From Mangifera indica (Eukaryota; Streptophyta; Magnoliopsida; Sapindales; Anacardiaceae): DNA of 64,000 nt. The stretch spans positions 5,133,501 through 5,197,500 of the forward strand of contig NC_058154.1 of NCBI RefSeq assembly GCF_011075055.1. Reading direction: 5' to 3'. Both the position numbers and the translations under genes were made by a program. Position 1 is the stretch's first letter. Each line of letters opens with the position of its first letter. The notes beneath the pieces are model-generated. The model saw only the letters and a program-made list of their open reading frames with translations. It made no database searches and was not told the DNA's origin. Below, in pieces: positions 23,691-34,410 of the stretch.

Positions 23691-24740
23691 CTATTACTAG
23701 GGCATTTGCACAAAACGGACGATATGTCTAGGTTGATGACATCTGAAACAAACTGCTTGGCCTATTAGATACTCTCTTCTATGTTAATTCCTACATTTCT
23801 GGCAAGCTAGTATTTCAAGTCTTCTCTATTTCTTTCCATTCTTCCAGTTCTTTTTCATGCCTTTGAATTAGAGAAGTCATTTACCCATTTTGTCCCAGTC
23901 TGGAAAAAGGCCTCTTTGTGCTAAAACTGAACCACTGCTCATCGAGGGAACTGGCATGGCAATAAGGGTGTAACTTTTTTCCTTGTGGTCTAACCGAACC
24001 TCCTTCTCACAAAAACCTACCCTTAAAGCTCTATCGAGGGCCTCTGTATAAGTCTTAGGTGGCTGTACCCCCTCATAACATCTTAGGCTATCTCTGGATC
24101 TTACCGGTACATAAACTTTTGCATACACCTTATCTCTGTACTAGCTATGTCAGGGGCATACTGGGACAACTTATTAAACTTCATAGAATATTCCTTTATT
24201 GAATTTGTCCCTAGCACTAGATTAATAAACTTTTCGACCCTAATACAAGTAATATTGGCGCCTCTGTACTCTACCTTAAATCGAAGCCTGAACTTGGACC
24301 AAGTCATCTCTGAGACATTGATCGTCTCTCGGACTAAGTTCTATCATATTCTTGTCCTGACTTGAAAAGATAGGTGGCATATCTCACTCTTTCTTGGTCG
24401 GTCATATCAAATAGGGTCATTGCACTTTCTGCTTATTCTAACCGCTCTTCAACTGCTATTAGGCCCTTTGCACCATTAAATTTTTTAGGCTGGTGCATAC
24501 TAGGGAGATTGAAAATAGGATGCAACTAAGTCCTCACTGGGGCTGCTATAGATGTTGAAGTAACCTCCATCATATCATGTCCCCGGGTTGGCGTTGTATG
24601 TGCACTGAGTCCTCCTCTGGGGTACTTAGGGAGTTGCTCTTTCATATTGGCTCCTCTGAAAGGGATTTATTGGTGTTCGGCTTATAGGTTCTTTGTTACT
24701 TGGATTACTCCATTTTGTTTTAGAAAACATCTTTAGGTTC
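23691..24740 (-). pseudogene. Gypsy G1 gag remnant
   Basis: Retrotransposon gag domain: 24307-24101 has W-S-K-F-R and a SIKEYSMKFNKLSQYAP block, and 24128-23877 has PKTYTEALDRALRV. A zinc-knuckle trace at about 23760-23710 reads CFRCHQPRH, with the final Cys lost. The N-terminal part near 24600-24450 is poorly preserved. Frames are broken by stops. Orientation, position after the primer site and order before protease all agree with gypsy gag. Confidence 0.8.
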
Positions 24741-24750
24741 CCAAAATTAT

Positions 24751-24762
24751 GCTCTGATACCA
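24751..24762 (-). other. Primer-binding site (tRNA-iMet type) of gypsy G1
   Basis: On the minus strand TGGTATCAGAGC, a perfect initiator-Met primer site, lies three bases downstream of the LTR end at 24766. It fixes the minus orientation. Confidence 0.9.
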
Positions 24763-25707
24763 ACTTGTAATATCCCTCCCCAGAATTACTATCCTCCAAA
24801 GGAGAAATATTACGAATTAATATCTAGAACGTCTATTTTTTTTTTTAAACCACTCGAAACTAAACTCATTACTAAAAGTGTTTAGAAATTATTCTAAGAA
24901 AACTGAAAATTTGGAAGCAAACAAAAGATATATATATCCTGTATGAAAACTCATCTGAAAGCATTTGAAAACATAGAGTAACCATATACAACTGTACAAC
25001 CATCTCAAAAAGGCAAAAGTCAACAAGACATGCAACTATATGCATGTAACATAAACCAGAGATAACTTGCTCTAATCGGATCTATATTCACTGTCCTAAC
25101 TCTGCCTCGCAGCTACAGTGATCACCTGTACCTGTAATCATGAAAGTAAAGGAAGTGAGAGATAAGAACACCCAGTAAGGGGAAAAAATTAAGTAAACTA
25201 TCTCATTTCTTATTCTAACGTACTCTCAGAACTCAATCTCACATCATAACCTCCATAAGGAATCGGAGGGATAATCTAGCTCATTCTTTACTATTTGGGC
25301 AATACTTTGTCCCATCTAATGTCCATTTGATACTTTCTAGAAACTGACTACAGAGATTTGACACTTTTCTAAGCTCAAACTCTCTTCTTTTCTCTCACTA
25401 TAACATTTCTGAATTTGAATTATGTTTTACTCTAAGTATGTTTTACTGTGAGTGGACCTTACTGCGAGTTTATGTCCTATTATGGATGTGCCCTCATAGT
25501 TCATAGCATGCATGCGTGCGTTATATCTTACTAATCTTGCTTCCATCTAAAATAATCTATAACCCACCAAGCCATACTCTTGGGATGACCCGTGAATCTT
25601 GAGCCTCAAATTCCTTTTCTTGCTTTTTTTTCTTTTCTTTTCTTTTTCTCTCCTTTCTTTCCTTTCTTTCTTTTTCTCCTCATTTTCTTTCTTTCTTTCT
25701 TTCCAAA

Positions 25708-27803
25708 ATTGTAAACACTGTTCATGGGACTATTTACTTGGTAGAGTAGTTTTTTTCTTCATGTAATCTAAAAGTCCAAATAATCTCTAATTCAAACAAA
25801 CTATATATCATTGAAAAGAGGATTCAAATAGCTTTCCAACAATCTGTACCAACACTCATGATTCATTAAATAAGGTAGTCAAAACATAGGACAAATTCAA
25901 TGACAAAAACTTATATTCACTATTCATTTAGTAAGACAGTTTTTTTGTTCATGCACTATAGTAGTCCAAATGGTCTCTAATACATACAAGCTATATATCA
26001 TTGCAACATGGATTCAAAGAGCTTTCTAAAAAACTATAATAGCACCCACGATTCATCAGATAAGGTAGTCAAAATGTGGGATGAAATAAGTGGCAAAAAA
26101 TTGTATTTACTATTTATTTAGTAAGGCAGTCTTTTTTTTCATGCCATTTAATAGTCCAAACGGTCTCTAATTCAAACAAAATATATATCATTGAAAAGAG
26201 GATTCAAAGGGCTTCCTCAAAGCTATACCAACACTCATGATTCATCAAATAAGATAGTTAGAACATAGGACAAATTCAATGACAAAAAACTATATTCACT
26301 ATTTATTTAGTAAGACGGTCTTTTTGTTCATGCATTTTAACAATCCAAACGGTCTATAATTCATACAAACTATATATAATTGAAACACAGATTCAACAAA
26401 ATTTCCAAAAAGCTATAATAGCACCCATAATTCATTAGATAAGATAGTCAAAATATAGGATGAAATTAGTAACAAAAAACTATATTCACTATTTATTTAG
26501 TAATGCAGTCTTTTTATTCATGCCATTTAATAGTCCAAACGATCTCTAATTCATACAATCTATATATCATTGAAATGTGGATTCAAGGAGCTTTCCAAAA
26601 AGCTATAATAGCACTTATGATTCATCAAATAAGGTAATCAAAATGTGGGATGAAATTAGTAGCAAAAAACTATATTCATGGTTTATTTGGTAAGACAGTC
26701 TTTTTATTCATGCAATTTAACAGTTCAAACGATCTCTAATTCATAAAAACTATATATCAATAAAAGAGGATTCAAAGATTTTTCCAACTAGCTATAACAG
26801 CACTCATGATTCAACACATAATGCAGTCAAAACATAAGATGAAATCAGTGACAAAAAATTGTATTCACTATTCAATTAGTAAGACAGTCTTTTGTTCAAG
26901 TAATTTAATAGTCCAAACGGTCTCTAATTCATACAAGCTATATATCATTAAAAGATGCTTCAAAGATATTTACAAAATGTTATAATAGCACACATGATTC
27001 ATCAGATAAGATAATCAAAACATTGAATGAAATCAGTGGCAAAAAACTATATTAACTGTTTATTTGGTAAGATAGTCTTTTTGTTCATGCAATTTAATAA
27101 TCCAAACGATCTCTAATTTATACAAACTATATATCATTGAAAAGAAAATTCAAAGAATTTTCCAACTTGCTAAAATAGCATGCATGATTCATTAGATAAG
27201 GCAGCCAAAACATAGGATGAATTCAATGGCAAAAAACTATATTCACGGTTTATTTGGTAAGGCAATCCTTTTGTTCACACAATTTAACAGTCCAAACGAT
27301 CTCTAATTCATACAAACTATATATCACTGAAAGTAAATTCAAAGAGTTTTCTAACTAGCTATAATAGCACTCATGATTCAACAAATAAAGTAGTCAAAAC
27401 ATAGGATAAAATCAATGACAAAAAACTATATTCACTATTCAATTAGTAAGACGGTCTTTTTCTTCATGTAATTTAACAGTTCAAACGGTCTCTAATTCAT
27501 ATAAGCTATATATCATTGAAAAGATGCTTCAAAGATATTTCCAACAAGCTATAATAGCATGCTTGATTCATCAGATAAGGCAGTCAAATTGTAGGATGAA
27601 TTCAGTGGCAAAAAACTATATTCACTATTTAATTAATAAGACAATCTTTTTGTTCATGCAATTTAACAGTCCAAACGGTCTCTACTTCATACGAACTATA
27701 TATCATTGAAAATAGGATTGAAAGAGCTTTTCAACAAGCTAAAATATCACTCATGATTCATCAGATAAGGTAGGCAAAATATAGGACGAAATTAGTGGCA
27801 AAA
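25708..27803 (+). repeat. Tandem array, 11 units of about 190 bp, inside gypsy LTR
   Basis: The landmark CTATATATCATTG recurs, with variants, at 25801, 25991, 26181, 26370, 26560, 26750, 26938, 27127, 27317, 27506 and 27696, spacing 188-190. Each unit also has a TCCAAACGGTCTCTAATTC block, a GATTCATCAGATAAGG block and a CACTATT.ATTTAGTAAG block. Two units survive in the 3' LTR (landmarks at 22487 and 22677) and three in the solo LTR at 53639-54222. No coding potential. Confidence 0.95.
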
Positions 27804-28310
27804 CGGTAAATATTATCCAACTCTTTGCCATGAACAAACTAACACACATAGATACCCTAAGTGGCAAAACAACATTTCTCAACTTCAAAATCATCATTTA
27901 TAAACTAGAGCCAAGGAACCAAAAGCATAAAACATGAAACATACCAAGAATAATACACCTTACCTTATTTCAAATCAATCTTTGCTAAATTGGCTCCCTC
28001 CTTTTTGTCTTCCTTCTTTGATCACCAAAATCACCTTAAATCAACACCAAAACACACTAAAATCTTCATATAACATGATCCAATATATATAAACATAGGA
28101 AAAGGGGAAAAGAAAGGGATCTTTTGGTTAACAAGGCTCCAAAAATGCTTCCTCTTCTTTTATTTCCTTACTTTTCTTTCAGAACCCTTCAAATCATCCA
28201 TTTTCCTTCTAAAAGCAAAGAAAAAGCATAAAGAAGGCTATTTTTTCTAGAAGAGACAAAGAAGATGATGGAAAAAGGTATAAGTTTCTTTTTTTTTTTA
28301 CTTTTCTCTT

Positions 28311-28354
28311 TATATATATATACGCATACTTTTTATATATATATATATATATAT
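28311..28354 (+). repeat. TA microsatellites in the gypsy LTR
   Basis: Two TA runs (28311-28325 and 28337-28354) near the 5' end of the minus-strand LTR. The solo LTR has its TA run (54787-54818) in the corresponding place. The ORFs across them are low-complexity and not genes. Confidence 0.85.
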
Positions 28355-28486
28355 CTTTTTTTTTTGAAATTGCTTTGTATATATATAAACACATATACAT
28401 TTGAACATATATATTTAAAACTAGAAATATCTCAAAGTAAGGGTAAAAGATATAAATGCCCCTAAAACGTACCTGAAGGTATTACA

Positions 28487-29110
28487 GTTGCCTATCCCCA
28501 TAAGCTATTCAAGTTAGAGTGGAGTATGAGTGGAAGCCAAAGAGGTGTGACAAATATGGCGAGTTTGGCCATAATTGTCAACCTAAGGAAAATAAGTCGA
28601 CTAGGCAGTAAAAGAAGGATTCCAAGGTTTTTTTTTATGGTACTTCAACTCCAAAAGATAACGATAAAGCTGTAGATACAAACTTATAGGTTATTAAAGA
28701 GATTAGAGCCAACACTATAGAGAGAGTTAATACCTTATAAATAGTGACAATAGGTACAAATAAGACTAATGATGTTTTCTTGAGGGAAGATAAAGTGAAG
28801 CCCTTAGCCATGGTTTTAGCAACTAAATAAGACTAGGGCACTTTTTCAGATTCTGATTTTGACCATGATACTCTGATAAGTATAAAGGAGAATCAGAAGC
28901 ATATTTTGGGCATTGGTGAGTGCGTTTTGAACAAATCAACGTCCTTATTAGCATCTCTTAATTGATTTTCCTTATTGGATAGCAGTATGGACCCACCTAA
29001 TACCTCTAAAGCATCAGATAACAGTTCTAAGGATATTGCTCCCCGATCTACTGTTCCTTGGATAAGGGGAAGGAGTAAGAAAGGTATTTGACTTCGTGCT
29101 CGAAGATAGA
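28487..29110 (+). pseudogene. LINE ORF1, 3' half with zinc knuckle
   Basis: Resumes after the gypsy insertion. The zinc knuckle at 28546-28578 reads CDKYGEFGHNC, the plant L1 ORF1 pattern with the second Cys changed to Tyr. Downstream sequence is polar and Ser/Thr/Lys-rich, with stops. It ends shortly before the ORF2 endonuclease start. Confidence 0.8.
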
Positions 29111-29149
29111 TAGATGATTTGACTATTACTATTCTACTTCCACATGATA

Positions 29150-31700
29150 CGAAGTTGGAATATTAGAGGCCTAAATGAGATGAGTTGGATTTCTAATTTC
29201 TTCTTGGGTTTAGTGGGTTTGTTGGACACCAAAATAGAGTATTTGCACCTAGATTATGTGGTGTTAGCGATATGTCTTTCTTAGAAGTATCTGTCTAATG
29301 CCTCAGACTCTATAGGATATTGAGTGTTGGTTTGTTGGGATCCTTTTTTATATAACATTAGCAACATTTAGACTTCTCTTTATGAGGGTAACTAGACTTT
29401 CCAATAGGTTTACTTTTACTATCACCTTTGTATATGGCTCTTCTGATTTGGGTAATCGAAGCACATTCGCAAGCTCTTAGCTTCTCACCATGGCTTATTA
29501 TGGGGGATTTCAACGTTATTCTTTGACCAAGTGATAGAGTTAGGGGTGATATTTGGCGGTACTCATATATGGATGAATTTAGGCAATGTATTCACAATGT
29601 TAAGCTGGTTCGAGTACCTTACACAAGATTAAGATATATTTGGCATAATAGGCAATAAGAGGATGGTACTATACTTAGGTAACTTATCTGGGTATTTTGT
29701 AGCTCTACTTAGTATATGACATGGCCAAATACAGTATTAAAGTTTCTGGTTAGGGATATTTATGATTATAGTGCTATGGTGGTTCAATTTAGGCTTTTAT
29801 AAGCTAGGGCACTTATCCCTTTTAAATTTCTGAATTTTTGGGCTAATCCTACTAATTTTTTTAAAGCCATTTAGAGAGTGTGATTAAAGGTAGCCCAATG
29901 TTTTGTTTCACACAAAAATTGAAGGATAAGTTAAAATTCCTTCATATTAAGGATTCTAGTCACATTTCTACTACGGTGAGGGAGACAAAAGAGTAATAGG
30001 CAATGGCACAGGCTAACCTAGATGATAATTTATTATCTTATGAGTATATTTATTTGGAGAGAGATCTAACAAAGTAATACTTCTCACTTTGCAAGGATGA
30101 GAAAACCTTTTATAAACAAAGATCTGGGATTCAATGGCTAGCTTTAGGAGACCAAAATATGAAATTCTTCCATAAGTCTCTGATTTAAAGGTAGGTTAGG
30201 AACAGAGTTATGATTTTAAGGGAAGAGAGTAGAACTATCATTTTTTATCAGCAAGATCGTGGTAATCTAGTTATATAGTACATTTGAGACTTACATACAA
30301 CCCCAGCTTAACCACCTATTAAGGGTGCCTTCAAACACTTTTTTAGACATGTCCCAAAGGATATGATTGATAGTTTAATTGCACATGTTACTGATGTAGA
30401 GATTATGGGTGCTTCATTTTTTATTCTAGATGTAAATCTCCCAGATCAGATGGTTTTACTTTTTTTTTTTTTTAAAAGGCCATGAGATATTATTAGGGCT
30501 GATTTTAGAGCAACAATAAGGTACCTTTTACTATTAATAGACTACCTAATTGTGTCAATGCTACGAGGATGGCTTTGGTTCCTAAGGTAGAGAGTCTTAG
30601 GAACATGGGCGACTTTAGACTGATTTTTTACTGTACTATGCTTTACAAGTATATTTCTAAGGTGATAACAAATTAGTTTAAACGTGTACTACCTGACATC
30701 ATTGGGAGCTCTTAGTCAGCTTTTATTTCAAGGAAACAGATCACAGATAATATTTTGTCGACTTTGGAGCTTTTGCACAATTATCATATCAGGGTTTCCC
30801 CAGCTTGGTATGCATTAAAGGTAGACATTCATAAGGCTTTTGATATTTTCAACTGAGACTTTATCCTCTTAGCATTATGAACAATAGACATTCCAGATAG
30901 GATGGTATAATGGATTAAGACATGTATGACTATGTCGCACTTCTCTATAGCTTTGAATGGACAGTTGTATTTTCTCCTCATCTAAGGGAGTCAAACAAAG
31001 GGACCTATTATCACCATATCTTTTTGTGTTGGCCATAAAGGGTTTAAGTAGTATTTTATGGAAGACTACCCTAGTTCCCAAGTTCTAATACCATTGGCAT
31101 TGCCACTGAACAGGTATCACTTACCTTTGTTTTACTGATGATCTTATGGTATTTTGCCATGCAAATGCCTTTTTTGTAGGGTTATTAAGTGTTCTCTAGA
31201 TGAGTTCGCTAGAGTATCTAGTTTAGTTACTAATTTAGAGAAGAGTCACATTTTCTTATCGAGAATCATAGAGGAGATTCAGATGTAAATTCAACCTATA
31301 TTGGGCTTTCAGATAGGTGTTTTACCTATTCAATATTTGGGGTGCCTTTAGTGACCTCTTGTCTAATACATTCTAACTATTAGCCATTCATTGAGTGGAT
31401 TCTTGCTAAAATCAGAGTATGGACTTTAGCTTCACTCACTTATGTTGGATGTCTATAGTTGATCAAGTTAGTCTTATTTTCTATACAGGTATATTAGTCA
31501 TCTATGTTTATTTTTCCTATAGCTACAATATGAATGATTAAGGATATTTTATGAGGTTTATGTGGAAAGGCACCTCTTTCTCTCATTTGAGGGCTAAGGT
31601 AGCCTTGGAGTAAGTCTATTTCCCCCTAAAGGAAGGGGTTTAAGGATAAAGACATGTAAGGATTAAAATAGGGTAACAATTTTAAGACATGTTTGAGGCT
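29150..31700 (+). pseudogene. LINE ORF2 remnant (endonuclease and reverse transcriptase)
   Basis: The endonuclease begins near 29153 with WNIRGLNE, and its PWLIMGDFNVI motif is at about 29490-29515. The RT has ALVPKVESLRNMGDFRLI (about 30570), SAFISRKQITDNIL, ALKVDIHKAFDIFN (about 30820) and FSIALNGQ blocks. The catalytic box at 31131-31142 reads FTDD where FADD/YADD is usual. A final recognisable block near 31555-31700 (FMWKGTS.SHLRAKVALE, PLKEG) is the region after RT in plant L1 elements. Many stops. In a live LINE this protein nicks target DNA and copies the RNA there; here it is inactive and cut at about 31700 by LTR sequence. Confidence 0.85.
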
Positions 31701-33714
31701 CCTTACAAATCATACCATTTCCTTACACAAAAATTATAGTTTTTGAAATCCTTATGAAATTGCTCCTTATGCAAAAATTCAAATACGCTGACAATGCACA
31801 GACATGTATTATTCATACACGATTTTACATACCTTCCAGACAACCAAATTGCATAAATTACTTGGGAAAATACCACTTTGCCCCTTGCCATAATACACAT
31901 GGGAGTTTAGCCACCCCATACGATCTTGAATCATGGTTTTCAAATGCTTGAATAATTAAAACATATTAATTACACACAAGGCAAAAAGACCAAAATACCA
32001 TTGAGCATACTTGCAGGTGCTATAACAAGCAACCTCGATTTTTCAAACGTCCTACGTTAATGCATAGTATCCAAAGGTATCAAGGTTAAACAGACTAGCC
32101 CTACTATTTTCATGACCATACTACATATGGTTTGGTGGTTTAATCACACTACTCATAGCTTGGTGATATGTCTCATTGTACACAACTTAGGACAAGTCAC
32201 AATATTGTAGCACATCATTTTCAATTTTTAACTTGAAACCACTATAGTTAGGGTTTGCGCTTTCATTCATACAGTCGAGCACACCCAAATACCTTTTGTG
32301 CCATCTTTTACATAATCTAAGACATTTATCTAATATTAATCTCATATTGCCTTCGTTGTGGCCTTAATCCATATTTACCTCTCATTCATCCCTTATAGAG
32401 GTAAATTAGTCAATTTTAAACTAATATACTCACATCGGAACTTCATATACTCTTCATGTACTTCACTTGTTTTTGTTTCCAAATTTTTCCAAAATTAAAT
32501 GGGTCTATATCCTATACACATAAAGGTGTGTTACTTCATCACACGAGCGAGTGAACCATGCACACAAGTGTGCATCTTTGGGTTTGAGTACATGACTATA
32601 TGTCCCATACTAGATAGGTGTGTGTCAATTCCTAACTCCACATTTTTGTGTCTTCAATTAACACATGAAGAAATTTTACCCAAAAGTACACAGGTGTATG
32701 TTGCAAAATTCCATAATTTCATCTTCATTTTCTTTTCTGTTTTCTAGCTACAAGCCATCACTATTGAGCACATAATCATATTAAAAACGTCCCTAAAACA
32801 ATCCTAAATCAATCACAATGTATCATACATCATAATCCTTTTAATATGGTCTTCCTTTAACCATACTCTCCATATTCAATTTTCAATTAGTTCCCACAAA
32901 ATTCATGGCAAAGTCAAGTCAATATATGCATCCATGATAACAGTGAACACAATCAACCCTTTTTCCTCAAGTTATTGCATAATCATGATGACATTTAACA
33001 AGTATTCTTCCAACTAATATAATACATAAACACAACCCATTCATAGGCTTCCATATCAACCAATCAGCACCAATTTTCGCATATAACATGTATAATCAGA
33101 TATTTAACATACAAATTAATTACTACCACACCCAATTCTCATGACACAAATTTGTATAATGATTTATCATTTCATAGTAATCAAATCATTCATAAAGGAA
33201 AAAGGAATTATTTACTTACCTTTCCTCCAACGAAACAATGGTCTTCACATGGGTTGATTAATTCCCCGAACTTTTAGCTATCTCTTTTAAATTCTAATTA
33301 TTGGGTAGGAATCATGAGCCAAACATGCCCAAGTTCTTTTTATTTTTATTAAAAACACGATACACGAGTATGTACTGTTCATACATAGGCATGTATACCT
33401 TTACCCATTAATGCCAAGTTCCGAAATTGCTGTGAAGCACATTCTTTTCTAAAATTCAAACGCGCTAACCATGCATGGGCATATACCTACTTATACACAG
33501 GTATGTATTATAAGCATACATGGAATCCACACTTCACCAATTATCAAACAATAAATAGGAAAAGATTATTTTACCCTTTCCATCAAACACACGGGCGTAT
33601 GGCCTTCCCACACAGTCGTCCAAGCTTGATTTTACACATAATATAATTCAACATAATTAATCGTACTCAAAACCAAAAGACAATAATAACCATGAACGAA
33701 TTTGAAAGTATTAC
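31701..33714 (-). mobile_element. Gypsy-type LTR remnants, at least two fragments
   Basis: 31701-32040 resembles 33428-33680, and 32060-33670 resembles 35140-36760, so fragments of one LTR family are stacked here. Fragment ends of the TGTTACA type occur at about 32040 (GGTGCTATAACA) and 33714 (GTATTACA). The family is marked by recurring CACA-NNN-TGTG words. No gene is present; the ORFs 31703-31900, 31754-31951 and 32499-32747 are within the LTR. Confidence 0.6.
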
Positions 33715-34388
33715 ATGTACATTTAGGGAAACTTAAGAATGAAGTAAGTATGAAGTATATAAAGATTGTAAGATGTTTCAATGTTTGTGTATAAGTATAG
33801 AAATGACTTATGACATCTTTTATAGCCTCAAGCCAATCCCTAGTTGAAATTGACTTGTCCTAATGCCATTTTTTAACTCTGAAAGTTGTTGTTTACTAGC
33901 CGATTTTAGATAGGGTGGAGTTATCCCTTGCTACTATTATCAACAATTGTCCTTTATATCTCCTTACCTATTCACCCTTATAAGGATGGTTGATCCAAAA
34001 ACGGTGGTTGCTCATTAATAGGAAAAACCTCAACTGGGTGTTTCATACTTTTAAGGGTCTCATGGTTCTTTTGGAGAACTTTCTTAACTATCTACCTTAT
34101 CACTAAGCGCACAATCTATGGCATTACATCTACGCCAAAAGTATATCCTTTAGTCTCACTCTGACTTCCCCCTTGGGGTAAGGACATCTTGATCATATAT
34201 TGCTAGCCTCAAGGATTTACTCATACTGAAATCAAGATTCAAGCTGAGGCAAATAAACCATAATTTTAAATACAAGATAAAATAATCCTTTCAACAACGA
34301 TCGATGTGTAAGGACTAGTCAGTGTTGCTAGAAGGGTTACTTAAACACTTATGCATATTCAGATACTTACCATTTTTTAGATCTCAAA
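33715..34388 (+). other. Unassigned; possibly LINE ORF2 tail
   Basis: No intact gene. On the plus strand, short stretches at about 34050-34180 (near GSFGELS and SHSDFPLGV) faintly recall the region after RT in plant L1 elements. That would make 31701-33714 a second insertion in the same LINE. The match is weak and I could not trace a frame through it. Confidence 0.25.
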
Positions 34389-34393
34389 ATTAT

Positions 34394-34405
34394 GCTCTAA
34401 TACCA
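34394..34405 (-). other. Primer-binding site of a second gypsy element
   Basis: On the minus strand TGGTATTAGAGC, followed by ATAATTTTGAGA as in gypsy G1 (ATAATTTTGGGA). It lies five bases from the LTR end at 34411. One transition from the perfect initiator-Met site. Confidence 0.75.
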
Positions 34406-34410
34406 GTAGA

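Larger units (their letters stand above)
21411..28486 (-). mobile_element. Ty3/gypsy element G1, nested in the LINE
   Basis: Minus-strand order: complete 5' LTR (28486-24766), primer site (24762-24751), gag, protease, RT, then a 3' LTR cut to 1280 bp (22690-21411). The five bases before (ATTGC, 21406-21410) and after (GTTGC, 28487-28491) the element match at four of five positions, as an aged target-site duplication. The host LINE ORF1 continues across the site. RT is joined directly to the middle of the 3' LTR, so the rest of RT, RNase H and integrase and one end of the LTR are deleted. Confidence 0.9.
24766..28486 (-). mobile_element. Gypsy G1, 5' LTR with internal 190 bp array
   Basis: 3721 bp LTR. 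On the plus strand it reads TGTAATATCCC to GGTATTACA. It contains a polypyrimidine tract (about 25620-25700), the 11-unit array (25708-27803) and TA repeats near 28311-28354. Aligns with the solo LTR at 52680-54924, which has the same termini and only 3 units. The roughly 1.48 kb length difference is close to eight units. Confidence 0.9.

Noticed and set aside
25708..27803. CRISPR-like array
   Set aside because: The whole 190 bp unit repeats, without short identical repeats and unique spacers, and it lies in a plant retroelement LTR.
28209..28465. ORFs on both strands with Tyr/Ile-rich products
   Set aside because: They translate TA and T runs of the gypsy LTR.
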